Positions 23,881 to 36,200 of a DNA stretch of 64,000 nucleotides are shown here, in pieces (the stretch's first letter is position 1; the number at the start of each line of letters is the position of its first letter). This stretch comes from Ipomoea triloba (lineage: Eukaryota > Streptophyta > Magnoliopsida > Solanales > Convolvulaceae). A model generated the notes under the pieces. That model was not told the origin of the DNA. It searched no databases and was given only the letters and a program-made list of their open reading frames with translations. The position numbers were made by a program, and so were the translations under genes. The DNA is taken from assembly GCF_003576645.1 (NCBI RefSeq), contig NC_044930.1, forward strand, positions 25,602,403 to 25,666,402. The letters are read 5' to 3'.

Positions 23881-24591
23881 AATTTCGTCCAAAAAGGAGG
23901 CTATTTATGCAATGTAATTTAATTTCACTTTTTATCTTTCAGCTTGTAGGCTCATGATTGAAGTTTGTAAGGTGGTCATTGCCAACGTCCTCTGTTTGGT
24001 TTCATCGAGTTCAGAACTGGGGAATGTTGCCAACAGTCCAATAGTCCATAAATATATCCAGTTTTCCAGTCCAATCCAGATTGGTGTTGATCTGTCTCTT
24101 TGGGTTGATTGAAGATGCTTATCATCTCGAGCAGAAAAGATCTCTTACTTCAGTTCCCCAGTGGATTCTTCAAGCACAGCTCAATGGTTCATCAAAATGT
24201 TGTATTTTTTGCTTTCCAGTTGATTACAATAATCTAATCCATCTCTGTGTTATATTGCTTTCTGTTACATCCTATGTTGAACTCATCAAATTGGTTTATG
24301 CCTGGCAAATGTTTATTTTGAGAATGCGATATTTTTACATTATGATATTGTAGCATTTCCTTGAACTATATATATATATATTACCTTTGGAATTGAAAAG
24401 AAAGATTAGAAAAACAGAAGAGTTGGTTGCAGAATAGAATACTAAAATGAGTGCAAATGCTAGAGAGTCACATGTGCAGTTGGCATTTGCTATATTGTAT
24501 CTGTGATAATAGAAGAAAAAGACTAAAACTTGACTTGCTATATTTCCTGTTTTGACAGCTAACACATTAATTGAGGCTAACAACTATGGGT
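23881..24591 (+). other. CNL-3 downstream block plus copy of the CNL-3 upstream repeat
   Basis: It contains the conserved 'ttatctttcag|cttgtagg' signal (about 23932-23949). From 24305 it has the third copy of the 17.2-kb upstream repeat. No gene is seen; the open frame near 24081 is not conserved in paralogous flanks. Confidence 0.5.
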
Positions 24592-25125
24592 TGAGTTGCA
24601 GAAACATTTTAGAGTTACTCAATGGCTACTACAAATAGTAGAACACAGCAGCTTCTGCAACCCAATCCATCTCTGGTTCTTCACCTTTTGCAAGTCTTTA
24701 TGGGGAAGAAAACCAATGATCTACAAGGTTCCAAATTAGTATTATATTTTAACTAAAAAGTATTACACGTTTCACGGTAAGATAGTCTCATACAAAACTT
24801 ACTCACAAGAAGTAAACATGAAATGGGCTCGGACTTGGATGGTTCAAGTAAAGATGCCAAAAAGGGATTTAAGATTGGAGAATTAAATAAAAGCATAGGG
24901 AACGAGAAATGCAAGGAAGTGTCCAAATATTACTTGATAAGGGGGTTTCAAGGGCTAAACGCGCTCCTTATTGCACAATCGGATCTCAAACATTAGAAAG
25001 CAGTTGTTAATCATTTTCCAATTTTTGAGCGCCTAATCTTAAGATTTTGTTGGGACTTGAAAAAAGTTCAAATGTATTTTGCAAATATTAGAACTTTGAA
25101 ATTAATTGAGTTAGAAAGTTACGTG
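24592..25125 (+). pseudogene. CNL-4a: heavily deleted CC-NLR relic
   Basis: It starts like CNL-3 ('gagttgcag' acceptor, then ATG 24622 and 'agaacacagcagcttctgca' matching the CNL-3 N-terminus), but stops match after about 100 bp. After unrelated sequence, 24945-25125 matches the end of the LRR exon (…ALLIAQSDLKH…, …IFERLILRFCWDLKKVQMYFAN…), with an in-frame stop after 'caaacat'. All of NB-ARC and most of the LRR are gone. It is closer to CNL-3 than to CNL-1. Confidence 0.8.
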
Positions 25126-25159
25126 GATAAGTCCACAATATAAGCATTGGTGTTTTGTA

Positions 25160-25585
25160 ATCATTATACGATGGACCATGATCCACCTTACAAGATGGTC
25201 CATTGATATAAAGTTCATTATTAGTATATTGGAAGTTTATTTTTAGTACATTGAAAAAGTTCATTATTTGTGTATTGGAGGTTCATTTTTAGGTATATTA
25301 CTAATGAAACTATAGTAGAATTGAAATGATAATTTCATGTTGGTATAACGAAACTAAAAAATATAGCTCATACAATAACATAGATTGTCAACTGAATCTG
25401 AAATGTAATTAAAGTAATACTTCAGCGTTACTATAATGAAACTAGTTTGTGTGAAAAATAAAATTCATAAAATAATATATATTATCAAATAAAATTAAAG
25501 TTAATTAAAATGGTACGACATTATTTCACTTTATTGTTTACCCTGCTACTGTGCTACATGAATCATGGTCCACAATAAAATTTGC
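25160..25585. mobile_element. Mutator-like MITE (approximate ends)
   Basis: The left 'cgatggaccatgatccacc' and right 'gaatcatggtccacaata' are inverted. The GTGGACC core also appears in the element at 29310-30040 and near 25675. The TSD is not resolved. The interior is AT-rich and non-coding. Confidence 0.45.
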
Positions 25586-25659
25586 CTACTATATGGGCTT
25601 ATCTTGGCCAGAGCATTACAATTCATGGGCCAAACTAGCCCAACCTTTGAATAGTGATA

Positions 25660-25975
25660 GACACTAGTAGTTATATCATGGACCATGGTTTAAAAACGGC
25701 GTCGTTTCTTTAACGGTTGCCGTCACATCTTAAAGGAGCTTCGTAAATGAAACTACAGTTTATCTAAAATGAAATTGCCTCACATTCGTTTTTATATTAT
25801 CAAATGAAACTGTAGTTGTGTTGAAATGAAACTGTAGTGTATATAAAATGAAACTGAATAACAGTTTCACATATTTGAACGTATATTATCCAATGAAACT
25901 GTAGTTATATTTAAATGATACTGTAGTTGTGTTGTAATGAAACTATAGTATTGATTTTACCGCATTCTTGGATGC
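25660..25975. repeat. Short tandem-like repeats 'aatgaaactgtag' near a GTGGACC-type end
   Basis: After 'tatcatggaccatggtt' and 'aacggcgtcgtttctttaac', the motif 'aatgaaactgtag' with variants recurs every 30-60 bp between 25745 and 25955. Similar 'gcgtcatttctgac' sequence lies at the right end of the 29310-30040 element. It is probably another remnant of that family, with no coding. Confidence 0.45.
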
Positions 25976-27017
25976 ATATCAAAAGATTTGGGGTTACCCC
26001 CGGGTATTATCGTTCTCTCAAGGAGGTCAAGTAGGAAGCCGCGCTTAGCTCTTAGTCAAGGGAATGCATTGTGTTTTCATCATTCGCCCCATCACGAAAG
26101 TTCAACTAATAATAGAATTGTTGTTGTAGTTTGAACAAAACGAAGAATCAATAAACGAAATCAAATAAAGAAAGCTAGGGAATGAATTGTGAGCAATCAT
26201 GATGCATCATTGTGTATCTTTTGCATAGGAGAATTGACTTGTGTGGTTGGTTATTCTTGGGTGACTTTGCTACTACCGTTCACCTTTGGTCTATTGGGAA
26301 CTCTCTAGCTTTGGAGTGCTTTTAGGCAACCAAGAGGCATAGAGACATTTTTACAAACACTTTGCCTATATCACATTACCTAATCATACTTGTCAATTCT
26401 AAAATAGGAAATCACAATTAATCAGAGCTACAACAATGCTAGCAATATCTTGCCTAGCTTTGATGCCTTAGATCATTCAAATTAAAGAGTTAGCCAACCT
26501 CAAGGAACACATACAAACCATCATTAATCATGAACAAGAACAATTTCTCCAATCCACACAATCCAATCTCCAAAATAGGAATTAAGAATTAACACTTAGC
26601 ATCATGAAATTTCACAACTCAATCCCTAATAGAAAATTACCTACTCATGATTGTAAAGTAAAACCTAATTGCAAAATGGAAATGGAAATTGAAATCTAAA
26701 TTGCAAACAAGATCAAAATAGAAATAGAGATTTACCTAACAAGAGCAATAGAATTCCAAATCAAAGCTTGAATGTAGATCTTCTTCAACAAGATTGCAAG
26801 GAAATGTAAATGTTACGTTTCTCTTACTACAATCTAAGTGTAAGCTCTACCTTCTCCCTAGGAAAATCTAATCCATAATTAAGACTAACCAAAAAGCTCC
26901 TTAAAATATCTATCCTAATGCCTTAAATAGCCTCCCCCAATTGCCCTTGGATAAATTCCTCATGCCATGCCCATCCACGCCACGTCCACGCGTGGATGGT
27001 CACGTGAAAAACATTCC
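25976..27017. other. Unclassified sequence truncating CNL-4b
   Basis: About 1 kb of non-coding sequence begins near 'ggggttacccccgggtatt' and ends with GC-rich 'ccacgtccacgcgtggatgg' just before the CNL LRR sequence starts at 27018. No ends, TSD or protein similarity were recognised. It marks the breakpoint that removed the first two-thirds of CNL-4b. Confidence 0.35.
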
Positions 27018-28062
27018 TTCAATTTTTCAAGCTTAAGAATTTGGTAACTCTCACAGTTACTTCATGGATGAAAAAATGTCATTTACAACTGCCGTGTGAT
27101 ATTTTGGGTTTGCCACAATTGAGGCATTTGCATGTTGACAAGAGATGTTCACAATATCTCCCTTGCTTAGTAAAAAAGAATCTGCAAACTCTTTATTGGT
27201 TGAAAGTTGCTAGCTCTGACAAAAAACCAAACTTCAGAATGGTTCTAAACCTAAAAGAACTTGGGATTTACATTGAAGGCCAATTGGTGCCTAGCTATCT
27301 TGGGAGCCTTGTACATTTACATCTACTTGAGAAGTTGAAGTTTGAAGTAGGAAGAGTTGAGCGCTTTTGTCTTCCAACAGGATTTCCACCAAACCTTAAG
27401 AAGTTGACACTTAGTTATACTGATCTTCCATGGAAGGAGATGGATACAATTGGCAAGTTGCCGCACCTTGAGATGCTGAAACTAAAAGATTTCGCCTTTT
27501 GTGGCCTAACGTGGGAACCATCGAAGCAGGGCTTTCGGGAATTAAAGGCACTTCTTATTTCACGATCAAATCTCAGACATTGGGATGCAAGTTCTAATCA
27601 TTTCCCAGTTTTGGAGCGCCTAGTCTTAAGATATTGTTGGGAATTGAAACAAATTCCAATTAATTTTGCAAAAATTGAAACACTGAAGTTAATTGTATTA
27701 GAATGCTGTTATTTTTCTCTTGAGACTTCTGCAACGCATATTTCTTATGCAAAAAGCATAACATTAAAGGGAAAGGCAGGTTGTCCACTTCGTGTTCGTA
27801 AAGTTGGAACTAAGGTTTCTCTCTATTTCTTGTTCATTATTTGTAACTATTAGTTTTTTGCCTTCTAATTCCTTGTGTTAATTTAATTATTTATTTTTGT
27901 ACTCATTTTCAATTACTTTTCAAGGTTGAAATGCCAAATTATGAAAGCTCTGAAGAAGAAAGTGTGGGAAGCTCTAACGAATTGAGTGTGAGGAAATATC
28001 TAAAGGAGAAGGTTTCGAAATCTCTGAATGCATTCAAAGAATTGAAGAGGAAAGTGTTGTAA
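27018..28062 (+). pseudogene. CNL-4b: 5'-truncated CNL, LRR end and last exon only
   Basis: The match to CNL-1 begins abruptly at 'cttcaatttttcaagctta'. An open LRR segment runs to 27814, then the conserved intron (27815-27924) and last exon 27925-28062 (46 codons, stop 28060), nearly identical to the CNL-1 tail. There is no CC or NB-ARC, so it cannot work as an NLR. The intact 3' part and the near-identical 3' flank show a recent duplication of CNL-1 or its ancestor. Confidence 0.88.
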
Positions 28063-29255
28063 GCTCTAAGAAGAAAGTGACTGGGGAATTTATTAATTTT
28101 GGGCTTAATATGAACTTTTATGAAAGCCAAGGAATGTATATACCTATGAAACTTATACTTAAACTCCATATTAACTTTTCCAATTGCCAATTACTTTCTA
28201 CTTTTATGTAAAGAGTTCTTTCCAACTTTAATTATATTCATGAACTATTTGATTTGTACTTTCCATCATCAACCTCAAAATCAATCAAAAATTCAGTACT
28301 TGAGTTTTTAAAACTTGCCACTTTAGTCCTATAGTCGGGTACTAAACCTGGCACTAAATTTTATTCTTCTTTGGCTAAAAGTGGCAAGTTTTCAAAGCCG
28401 TTAGGTATTAAATGTTGTCAATTTTGGAAGTTGATAACCACAAAAGTGGAAAATCCAACAGTCGTCTATTTGAGGGACTAAAACAGGAATCTAATAGTTG
28501 GTAAATGCACCATTTATTATAATTTTGTCCAAAGAGGTTATTCTGATATGTTGCATTTGAATTTGAGCTTCACTTTATTTTTCAGCTTGTAGGTTCCTGG
28601 CTGCAGTTTGTAAGGTCTTCATTGCTGAATAAGTTTTCTGTTGCTTTCAAAAGTTCATGCACTGGATAATGTTGATAAATATAGCCACTTGTCCGGTCCA
28701 ATCTAGATTGGTGGTGATCTGTCTCTTTGGTTGGGAATTTGCCTAATCACTTTCAGGAGAAAACAAATAGAGGATTCCTTGCTGTAATTCTTCAAGTGCA
28801 GCTCAAAGGTGCATCAATATAAGATGTTGTATTTTTGGTTTCCATTTGATCTGAACAATTCAGCTGTGTGTGTTTTGATGTTTTTCTGCTCCAATGACAC
28901 CATGGCTATGTTGTAATAATCCACTGTTAAATTCAGTATTCTTTACAACATATTATAATGCCTTTTGGTGCCAATGAAACCTGCATTCATGAAGGCTTAA
29001 AAAGAGACACTACAAATTGTTTGAGTGCTTCATTCCGTATAGTAAACTTCTCTCATTCCGAAATCTGCAGATAAGTCTTTCTCAAGTTATGGAAATGCAT
29101 AGAACTATGCACATATGCATTATCTGCCCTTTGAGTGATATTTATACTCCATCAATTCTCAAACTCTTTTTTTAAAGTTGAGTACTTATTATAAGCCAGA
29201 TTACCTTATTTGAAAGACCCATACAAGTAGTGGTGGTGTTGGTGGCGGCAGTGTG
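28063..29255 (+). repeat. Duplicate of the CNL-1 3' flank
   Basis: 28130-29240 corresponds to 3590-4690 with few differences. It includes 'ggtggtgatct', 'tgctccaatgacaccatggct' and the 3'UTR-like acceptor near 28585. It ends in a short GTG/GTA-rich simple repeat (about 29228-29263), where the hAT-like element inserted. Confidence 0.75.
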
Positions 29256-29309
29256 GTAGTAGTTAGGGTTGGAAATAGGCTAGGCCGAGCCGAGCTTTAG
29301 AAATTTAGG

Positions 29310-30040
29310 AAATTTATATCGTGGACTAGGGTGCACAATGCACTGTGCACCCCGTACCAAAATATTAGGAGGATGAGTTATGTGTATTTTGTGTCAATAT
29401 TCTGTGTATTCAATGAAGACATTCTGTGTATTCTAGGCAACCGTTCTGTGTATTCATGTTAGTATCACATGTTGTGATGTGTTTGTGCATTCGAATGTTA
29501 GGAGGGTGAGTTCTGTGTATTTTGTGTCAATATTCTGTGTATTCTATGAAGATATTTTGTGTATTCTAGTCAACCGTTCTATGTTTTCATGTTAGTGTCA
29601 CATGTTGTGATGTGTTTGTGCATTCAAATGTTAGGAGGGTGAGTTCTGTGTATTTTGTGTCAACATTCTGTGTATTCTATGAAGACATTTTGTGTATTCT
29701 AGTCAATCGTTCTGTGTATTCATGTTAGTAACACAGGTTGTGATGTGTTTGTGCATTCGAATGTTAGGATACATATATAGAATATAAGCCCAAGTATTTT
29801 CTCTTATGTTCCATGTTTTTCAAATTTCACAATGTCGTTTAAATATTCACCTTTTGTCATGTGTGTTTTTGTGATCTGATGAATTTGTGTGTGTTTTTTG
29901 TTCTTGCTTCTTCGTCACTGTTTTTGTTGTTGTTCAAATTACAGTTATATTTTAGTTTTAAAAAAAAACTGTAATGAGATCCGTAACAATACGGCGTCAT
30001 TTCTGACTAGGGTCCACAACGGTCCACGGTATAACGATCC
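29310..30040. mobile_element. Mutator-like element nested in the hAT-like element
   Basis: The ends 'aaatttatatcgtggac' and 'gtccacggtataacgatcc' are inverted with mismatches. The 11-bp direct repeat 'agaaatttagg' lies at 29299-29309 and 30041-30051, within the 9-11 bp range of Mutator-like elements. The interior carries three 133-bp tandem repeats and no transposase. Confidence 0.7.
29365..29763. repeat. Three tandem copies of a 133-bp minisatellite
   Basis: The unit starts 'ttaggaggatgagtt' or 'ttaggagggtgagtt' at 29365, 29498 and 29631, and a fourth start is cut off at 29764. Spacing is exactly 133 bp with a few substitutions. Each unit contains 'ttctgtgtattc' sub-repeats. It is non-coding. 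Confidence 0.85.
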
Positions 30041-30838
30041 AGAAATTTAGGCCTGGGCCTGCTATGAAAATCTAAAGCCCAAGCCTGGGCCTAGGCCCTT
30101 ATGTAGGCTTTTTTTAGGCTCAAGCATGAGCCTACAGTTGGCCTAGCCTGTCCTGAAGTCTTTTTAAAAGCCTATTTAACATATAGGCTTTTAAAGAGGC
30201 TTCAAAATAGATCATAAATAGGGTTTGAGCTTATTTAGATAGGGTTTGAGCCTATTTAAGGCCTCTATTTTAAAGCCTTTTAAAGTATACCTGTAAAAAA
30301 TTTACAAAAAATACCTAAGTTCAATTGTATTATTATTTGTTATCCTATATAATATCCTAAATAATAAACAATCAACTCACATAATTAAGTTGCGATATTT
30401 CATTAAATATTATGACAGTAAGATCCGTTAATAAAAAAAAAATAAGAATACATACCGCAGGATTAGCAGCAATGTTTATAGTTGAATCATAATTTAGAAT
30501 GACATTTTGGAGGTGGAGAGTTAGAGTTTGGTAATTATATATACTTGGGATTGTATTGTAAATATAAAGATATATATATTGTATAATATATATATATATA
30601 TATATATAGTCCAAGCTTGTAGGCCTGAAGGTCGAGCTTGGTATATATAGGCCTGACCTGTTTAGTTTAATAGGCTTTTGAAATTGGCTCAAGCATGTCC
30701 TTTCTACTAAACGAGCTAGGCCTAACTAGGCTTTAATTAGACCTGGACATAGGCCCCTACAAGGGGTCTGGTCTATTCCCACCCCTAGTAGTAGTAGTGG
30801 TGATGGTGGTGTTGGTGGCCTATCAATTTTAACATAAT

Positions 30839-31118
30839 GGCACTGTTTGGTAAATGACTGTTAGCTGATTGTGTTAGCTGATTGGGTTAGAAGGTATGAT
30901 TAGTTGATAACATTAGCTTATTGTAAAAAGTTGTTTGATAGATTAGCTGTTAGCTGATAGCTGTTTGGTATAATTTTTTTCTCAAAATGCTAATTGAAAA
31001 TGCTGCTTTGAGTTGCCTTTTGAAATTTAGTATTTTGGAGTTACAAAAAGCTTATTAACCAAACAACTAATAGTGGTCAAATAAGCCAAAATTGGCTGAT
31101 TATTTACCAAACGGGGCC
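30839..31118. mobile_element. MITE with GGCCCCGTTTGG-type ends (Harbinger/Tourist-like)
   Basis: The inverted ends 'ggcactgtttggtaaat' and 'atttaccaaacggggcc' are flanked by 'aat' at 30836-30838 and 31119-31121. The empty site is visible at about 15310-15330 ('aacataatatcaatctctgc'), which supports a 3-bp TSD. 3-bp duplications suit PIF/Harbinger MITEs, though the usual target is TAA/TTA. Confidence 0.7.
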
Positions 31119-31189
31119 AATATCTATCTCTGCAACATTTTTGTTATAAGGATACAAGCAACCTATCAATTCAGCATAAATTTCCTGTG

Positions 31190-31345
31190 GAGGTGTCCTG
31201 AGTCGCCGTTCGCCCCGGGCCGGCCTAATTAAGGGCCAAAGTGCTGGCGAGATTGGTTTTTCCATACGAGAAGGGGTTTGAACTCCCGAGTTCTCTTAAG
31301 GGACAAGAGTGCCCGACCATTCACGCCAACCAAGCTGGTTTAGTT
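31190..31345 (-). mobile_element. SINE-like tRNA-derived repeat, minus strand
   Basis: On the minus strand 'agcttggttggcgtgaatgg' is followed by a B-box-like 'gagttcaaacccc'. It interrupts the CNL-flank sequence, which continues at about 31350 as 'gaaaaatataaattgtccc' (compare 15430). The TSD was not determined. Confidence 0.45.
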
Positions 31346-31399
31346 TGAAAAATATAAATTGTCCCTGGCTTATTTTGAAATATGAGTACAATAAATTGT

Positions 31400-32547
31400 C
31401 CCGAGAGGAGGAAGCTATTCGATCTGATATGTTGCAATTGAATTTGAACATCATTTTATCTTTCAGCTTCTAGGTTCATAAGTTCATCATTATATTGCTG
31501 AATAAGGCCGATTTGATGAGTGTTTATCACAGTCCAAATTACTTCTCTAAATGAGTGGACCAATATAGGATAATAACTAATTAATAATTAATTTGAATGT
31601 TTAAAAATTAAACTTAAACAATAATGTTGAATGGTTTGTTGTCTCAAGGACTATTTTAGTGTCCAAAGGGTGTTGTTACAACAACTAATTAAAGGTGACA
31701 AAGTACATAAAGCCAAACTAGGAGGAGGAAAGTAAACAAATTCAATTGGCAATTTGGCATAAGGTATATGATGACTACTACTTCAATTCTTCCCAATTCG
31801 ACACCAAACATTTCTTATTATTTTTATTGAAAGCTTGCGGTAAAAGCAAAAAGAAAAAAAAAAAAAAAAAAAAAAANNNNNNNNNNNNNNNNNNNNNNNN
31901 NNNNNNNNNNNNNNNNNNNNNNNNNNNNNNNNNNNNNNNNNNNNNNNNNNNNNNNNNNNNNNNNNNNNNNNNNNNNNNNNNNNNNNNNNNNNNNNNNNNN
32001 NNNNNNNNNNNNNNNNNNNNNNNNNNNNNNNNNNNNNNNNNNNNNNNNNNNNNNNNNNNNNNNNNNNNNNNNNNNNNNNNNNNNNNNNNNNNNNNNNNNN
32101 NNNNNNNNNNNNNNNNNNNNNNNNNNNNNNNNNNNNNNNNNNNNNNNNNNNNNNNNNNNNNNNNNNNNNNNNNNNNNNNNNNNNNNNNNNNNNNNNNNNN
32201 NNNNNNNNNNNNNNNNNNNNNNNNNNNNNNNNNNNNNNNNNNNNNNNNNNNNNNNNNNNNNNNNNNNNNNNNNNNNNNNNNNNNNNNNNNNNNNNNNNNN
32301 NNNNNNNNNNNNNNNNNNNNNNNNNNNNNNNNNNNNNNNNNNNNNNNNNNNNNNNNNNNNNNNNNNNNNNNNNNNNNNNNNNNNNNNNNNNNNNNNNNNN
32401 NNNNNNNNNNNNNNNNNNNNNNNNNNNNNNNNNNNNNNNNNNNNNNNNNNNNNNNNNNNNNNNNNNNNNNNNNNNNNNNNNNNNNNNNNNNNNNNNNNNN
32501 NNNNNNNNNNNNNNNNNNNNNNNNNNNNNNNNNNNNNNNNNNNNNNN

Positions 32548-32585
<38 letters not shown>

Positions 32586-33130
32586 AAAAACAAAATGATT
32601 CTCATCAATCAAGCAATTCAACATGGAATCTTCCTTGAAATTTAAATTTTATTTCTTTTAAAAATAAAAATCCAAAGAAACCATCTGTTGACTTTTGACG
32701 TGGTTGTTAGGTGCAGATAGATTGGAGACATAGCTAGATTGTAGACCTTTCCACCATCAATAATTCATCAGATCTCTCATCTCTCTCAACTCTCATCCTC
32801 TCTGCTATACAGCTGTTGGAGCGATTATAATATACTCCTTAATAAAATTGAAGGGAAAATGAACATTTTAGTCCTTCAATTATATTATAATAACCAATTC
32901 AATCCTTTAATTTAATTTAATTATACATGTGATCTCATTTAGTCTCTAAATTGTTTGTTTACTGGTCATTTTCATCCCTCATCACAAATAGCTGTTAAAG
33001 TTAACAGTATGTAAATTCAACAGTTTCCTTCCAAAGCACACATGTAAAAAATACTACAATTTTAAGTCAAAAGCATCAAGTATTAACTTTATTTTCTATG
33101 TAAATTCATTTAAGAGTAATGATATCCACC
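31400..33130 (+). promoter_or_regulatory. CNL 5' block for CNL-5 (promoter/5'UTR region, contains an N gap)
   Basis: It repeats the order seen at 15.5-16.3 kb and 50.8-51.6 kb: 'ttgcaattgaatttgaac', 'aggtggttgtt'-like motifs, 'attgaaagcttgcggta', poly-A, 'caagcaattcaacatggaa', then 'catctctctcaactctcatc'. The 5'UTR donor (gtatgtttcatac) is missing here: the block breaks after 'tctgctata' and moves into intron-like sequence. The intron end and start codon of CNL-5 lie about 10 kb away (42909/42935), beyond two retroelements. Confidence 0.55.
31854..32584. other. Assembly gap (671 N) bounded by poly-A
   Basis: N runs from 31877 to 32547 with A-runs on both sides. The equivalent place in paralogous blocks (about 15985-16010 and 51217-51245) holds only 20-30 bp of A-rich sequence between the same flanks. 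The real gap is therefore probably a short poly-A tract. Confidence 0.9.
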
Positions 33131-33215
33131 TAGGGATGGAAGTAGGCCGAGCCGAGTTTTAAAAAATTATACATGGGCCTGTTACGGAAATTTAAAACAT
33201 GGGTCTGGGCCTGAG

Positions 33216-36200
33216 TGTAACACCCCCAATTTCCAATACAGGAATAAACCATAAATAAACAATTCTTTCTTACTAACCATATTGGAAATCGATGCGGAAG
33301 CGAATTTAAATTCTAAACCAATGGGGTATTATGCCACGCTCAGACCAACTCACAAGGCCCAAACGCACAGGCTACAAAGATTCTGACTACAATCCATTTT
33401 ACAACAACTCACTATCTATAATACAAATCAACTCTAGTACATCAATTTAGATTCTAACTAAACCATTATACCAAAGTCACTTCCAAAGTAACTAGCTCTA
33501 GGCCGCGCTCTCAAAACGAGTCACTTCTATCAAGTCCTGAAAACAATAAGGTTTGGAAAACACAAGCAAATATGATTAGCATAAAATGCTAAGTAAGCTC
33601 TACTCTGCCCCGTAAAATAAGTACATATATACTTTTGAAAATAGATATGCCTTGTAAATAGGTTTTGGAACCATTCAGTAAAAGAATTTGACTCACACCA
33701 AAGATACATAATATAGGTCTTTTCAAAAATCGTTTTCCCACACATAACTTAAATAGTTAAGAATAAAACACACTCTCCTCAAAGTATTAATAAGCTCATA
33801 TAAGTAATAGGTCTTAGCGGAATACTTCATACGGTTAAAACAACATAATAATACCTTTATAAAACATCACTGCTCACTTCCAAGATAATAAGTACGGAGT
33901 ATAAGATAGCATTTCTCAATACTTCTCAATATCATTTAAGGGCATAGCTCTACAAATAATCACTTTCCAAATATGTTTGAATGTATATATATAAATATAA
34001 GGAGGAATTCACAACCATATAGACATTTCAAAACATAGCTTTTCTCCATATCCTTCTCAACATATATTCATAGTCATAGATAACTCAAGTCTCATTCTCA
34101 AATATCAAAATAGCATAATATTGCTCAAGTGGAGGTATCCAACAATTCTTAGTTTATAGTTAAATCAACAAGTAAAACATAAGTATGGAGGTACTCAAAT
34201 CACTAATAGGAGGATAGGAACGGAGCTTACCTCCACTACCGAACCTTCACACCTATACAATGTAAATGGAAACAGGAACTAGAAACCTAAGTGCGCACAC
34301 CCCGGGGATTCCAAGCCCCAAAGGTAGTTACTAGCCCTAGTAACCCAGGATTTTTGCTACCAGGTTACCCACCCAATCAATAACCAATAGGACCGCAGCC
34401 CTAGGTTCTCATATCAATAGCAAATAGGACCGCAGCCCTAAGTGCTCACAATAATCTGGACCGCAGCCCAAGATTCTCGTAACCTCCAATAATAAAAATA
34501 TAGATAACCTCCATATAGTTTATAAACATAAGAATATTCTCCAAGAATAGATACATTTGTATATAAATCCTCCAGGATAGTAATATTCTTTCAAAGTAGT
34601 TTTCATGGATATTTTCCATTGCCCGCAGGCTATTCAAATACACTTCCCAAAACAAGGTAGAGTATATATATATAATATATATACATTTTCCAAAATAGGA
34701 TTTACATCAAACATAGGATTTATCCTCCAATCATAATATAGTTTATATCACTCAAGATAGATACTTCCCAAAAACAATATATATAGTTTCATACTCATCT
34801 AGTTTCTCGTAGAATCCTCCATATATAAATGTACACATACTCATAGGTTAGTAAATCACAATTTAACACCAAAATATTCACATTTTGCTATTTATCACAT
34901 TTTATAAATCTAAACACATTTCAAAATAGTTTAAGGACCCAAATTGGATAAATAGCACATTTTAGATAGGGAAAGGTAGTTTTAACGGACATAGAAACTT
35001 ACCTCAAGCTAAGCTCCAAAAGCAAGCAGCCGATCTAAGGCTCATCTCTTAGACTAGCCACGTCAACGGGGAACCTGTGAATTAATCACACCTCACTTAT
35101 CAACTATTACTAATACTAGTATTAATATCAATACTAATATTCATCCATTTCTCCTTACACCATCATCATGTTTTAAAATTAGTCCAAGCATTTCTTATTA
35201 ATCTCCCTTAAATCCACAGCATTAACAATTGATCACCATCCTTCGTCAACTCCTCACCATCTTACTCATAATCACACCTCACCATTAAACTACCATAGCA
35301 CCATCCTTCCACTTCCACCACGATCATTAATAATTAAACACCATCTTAGTTATTATCATCCTCTTTAACTTAATTAGTCCGTAATTATAAAATATTCAAC
35401 ATCAACCCTTTCACATAATCTCATAGTCATGCATAACTATCCCATTAATCAATCAATAATCAATAGTCCTAACCATCATCATTAATCAATTTATCCATTA
35501 TTATCAACTAATCACCATTATAATCATTATTAGCCATATACCCATCTATAACCATCTTAAATCACCAAACCATCATTAATTAATTAATAGCCAATAATCA
35601 CATCACTAGTAATAATCTACATTAGTCCACTATTAATTCAATTACCAATCATAACCACCCAAAATCATTATTGAATCAATAACATAATCTATTCATTATT
35701 CTACCTATTCATCATCAACTAATCGACATTAATCACCAATTAAATCATCATCAATCCATAATCAATAATTAATCATTAATTAAACTATAATCACTGTTAA
35801 CCCCTAATCGATAAGCATTCTCATTTACCCACGAATAATCCATAAGCATCCCTTAATCCATCATTACTCCAATAGCATCTATATTTAACAATTAATCCAT
35901 CGTCAATACCCAACACCCATCAATATCCATACTTTCCAAAATAGTATACGTTCTCCAATTTAAAATATAGTAGTATGCAAAGTAGTATTTCTCTAGATTA
36001 TGCCTTTCCTCCAAAATCAATAATCCTTGGTAAATATAACTCATATCCTCCAATAAAATTATAGTTTCACTAATTTCAATAAGCTTTGATTTTCAAACAT
36101 AATTTCTCAAGGAAAGAGTTCTCACCGAACTCTACAACAACTTTTCAAGAATATAGACATAACTCCAAACAAGTAGGTTTTTCAATACTCAAATCATTCC

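Larger units (their letters stand above)
29264..30787. mobile_element. Complete GGCCTG-rich hAT-like element
   Basis: The left end 'tagggttggaaatagg' and right end 'tctattcccacccctag' form an imperfect inverted pair. The direct repeat 'gtagtagt' at 29256-29263 and 30788-30795 fits an 8-bp hAT TSD, though the site lies in a GTA-rich simple repeat, so the TSD alone is weak. The interior is full of 'aggcctgagcc'-like motifs, lacks transposase, and holds a nested element at 29310-30040. There is an (AT)n run near 30588-30608. Confidence 0.65.

Noticed and set aside
31746..32645. Open frames with poly-Lys or poly-Phe around the second gap
   Set aside because: They are products of poly-A tracts and N bases only.
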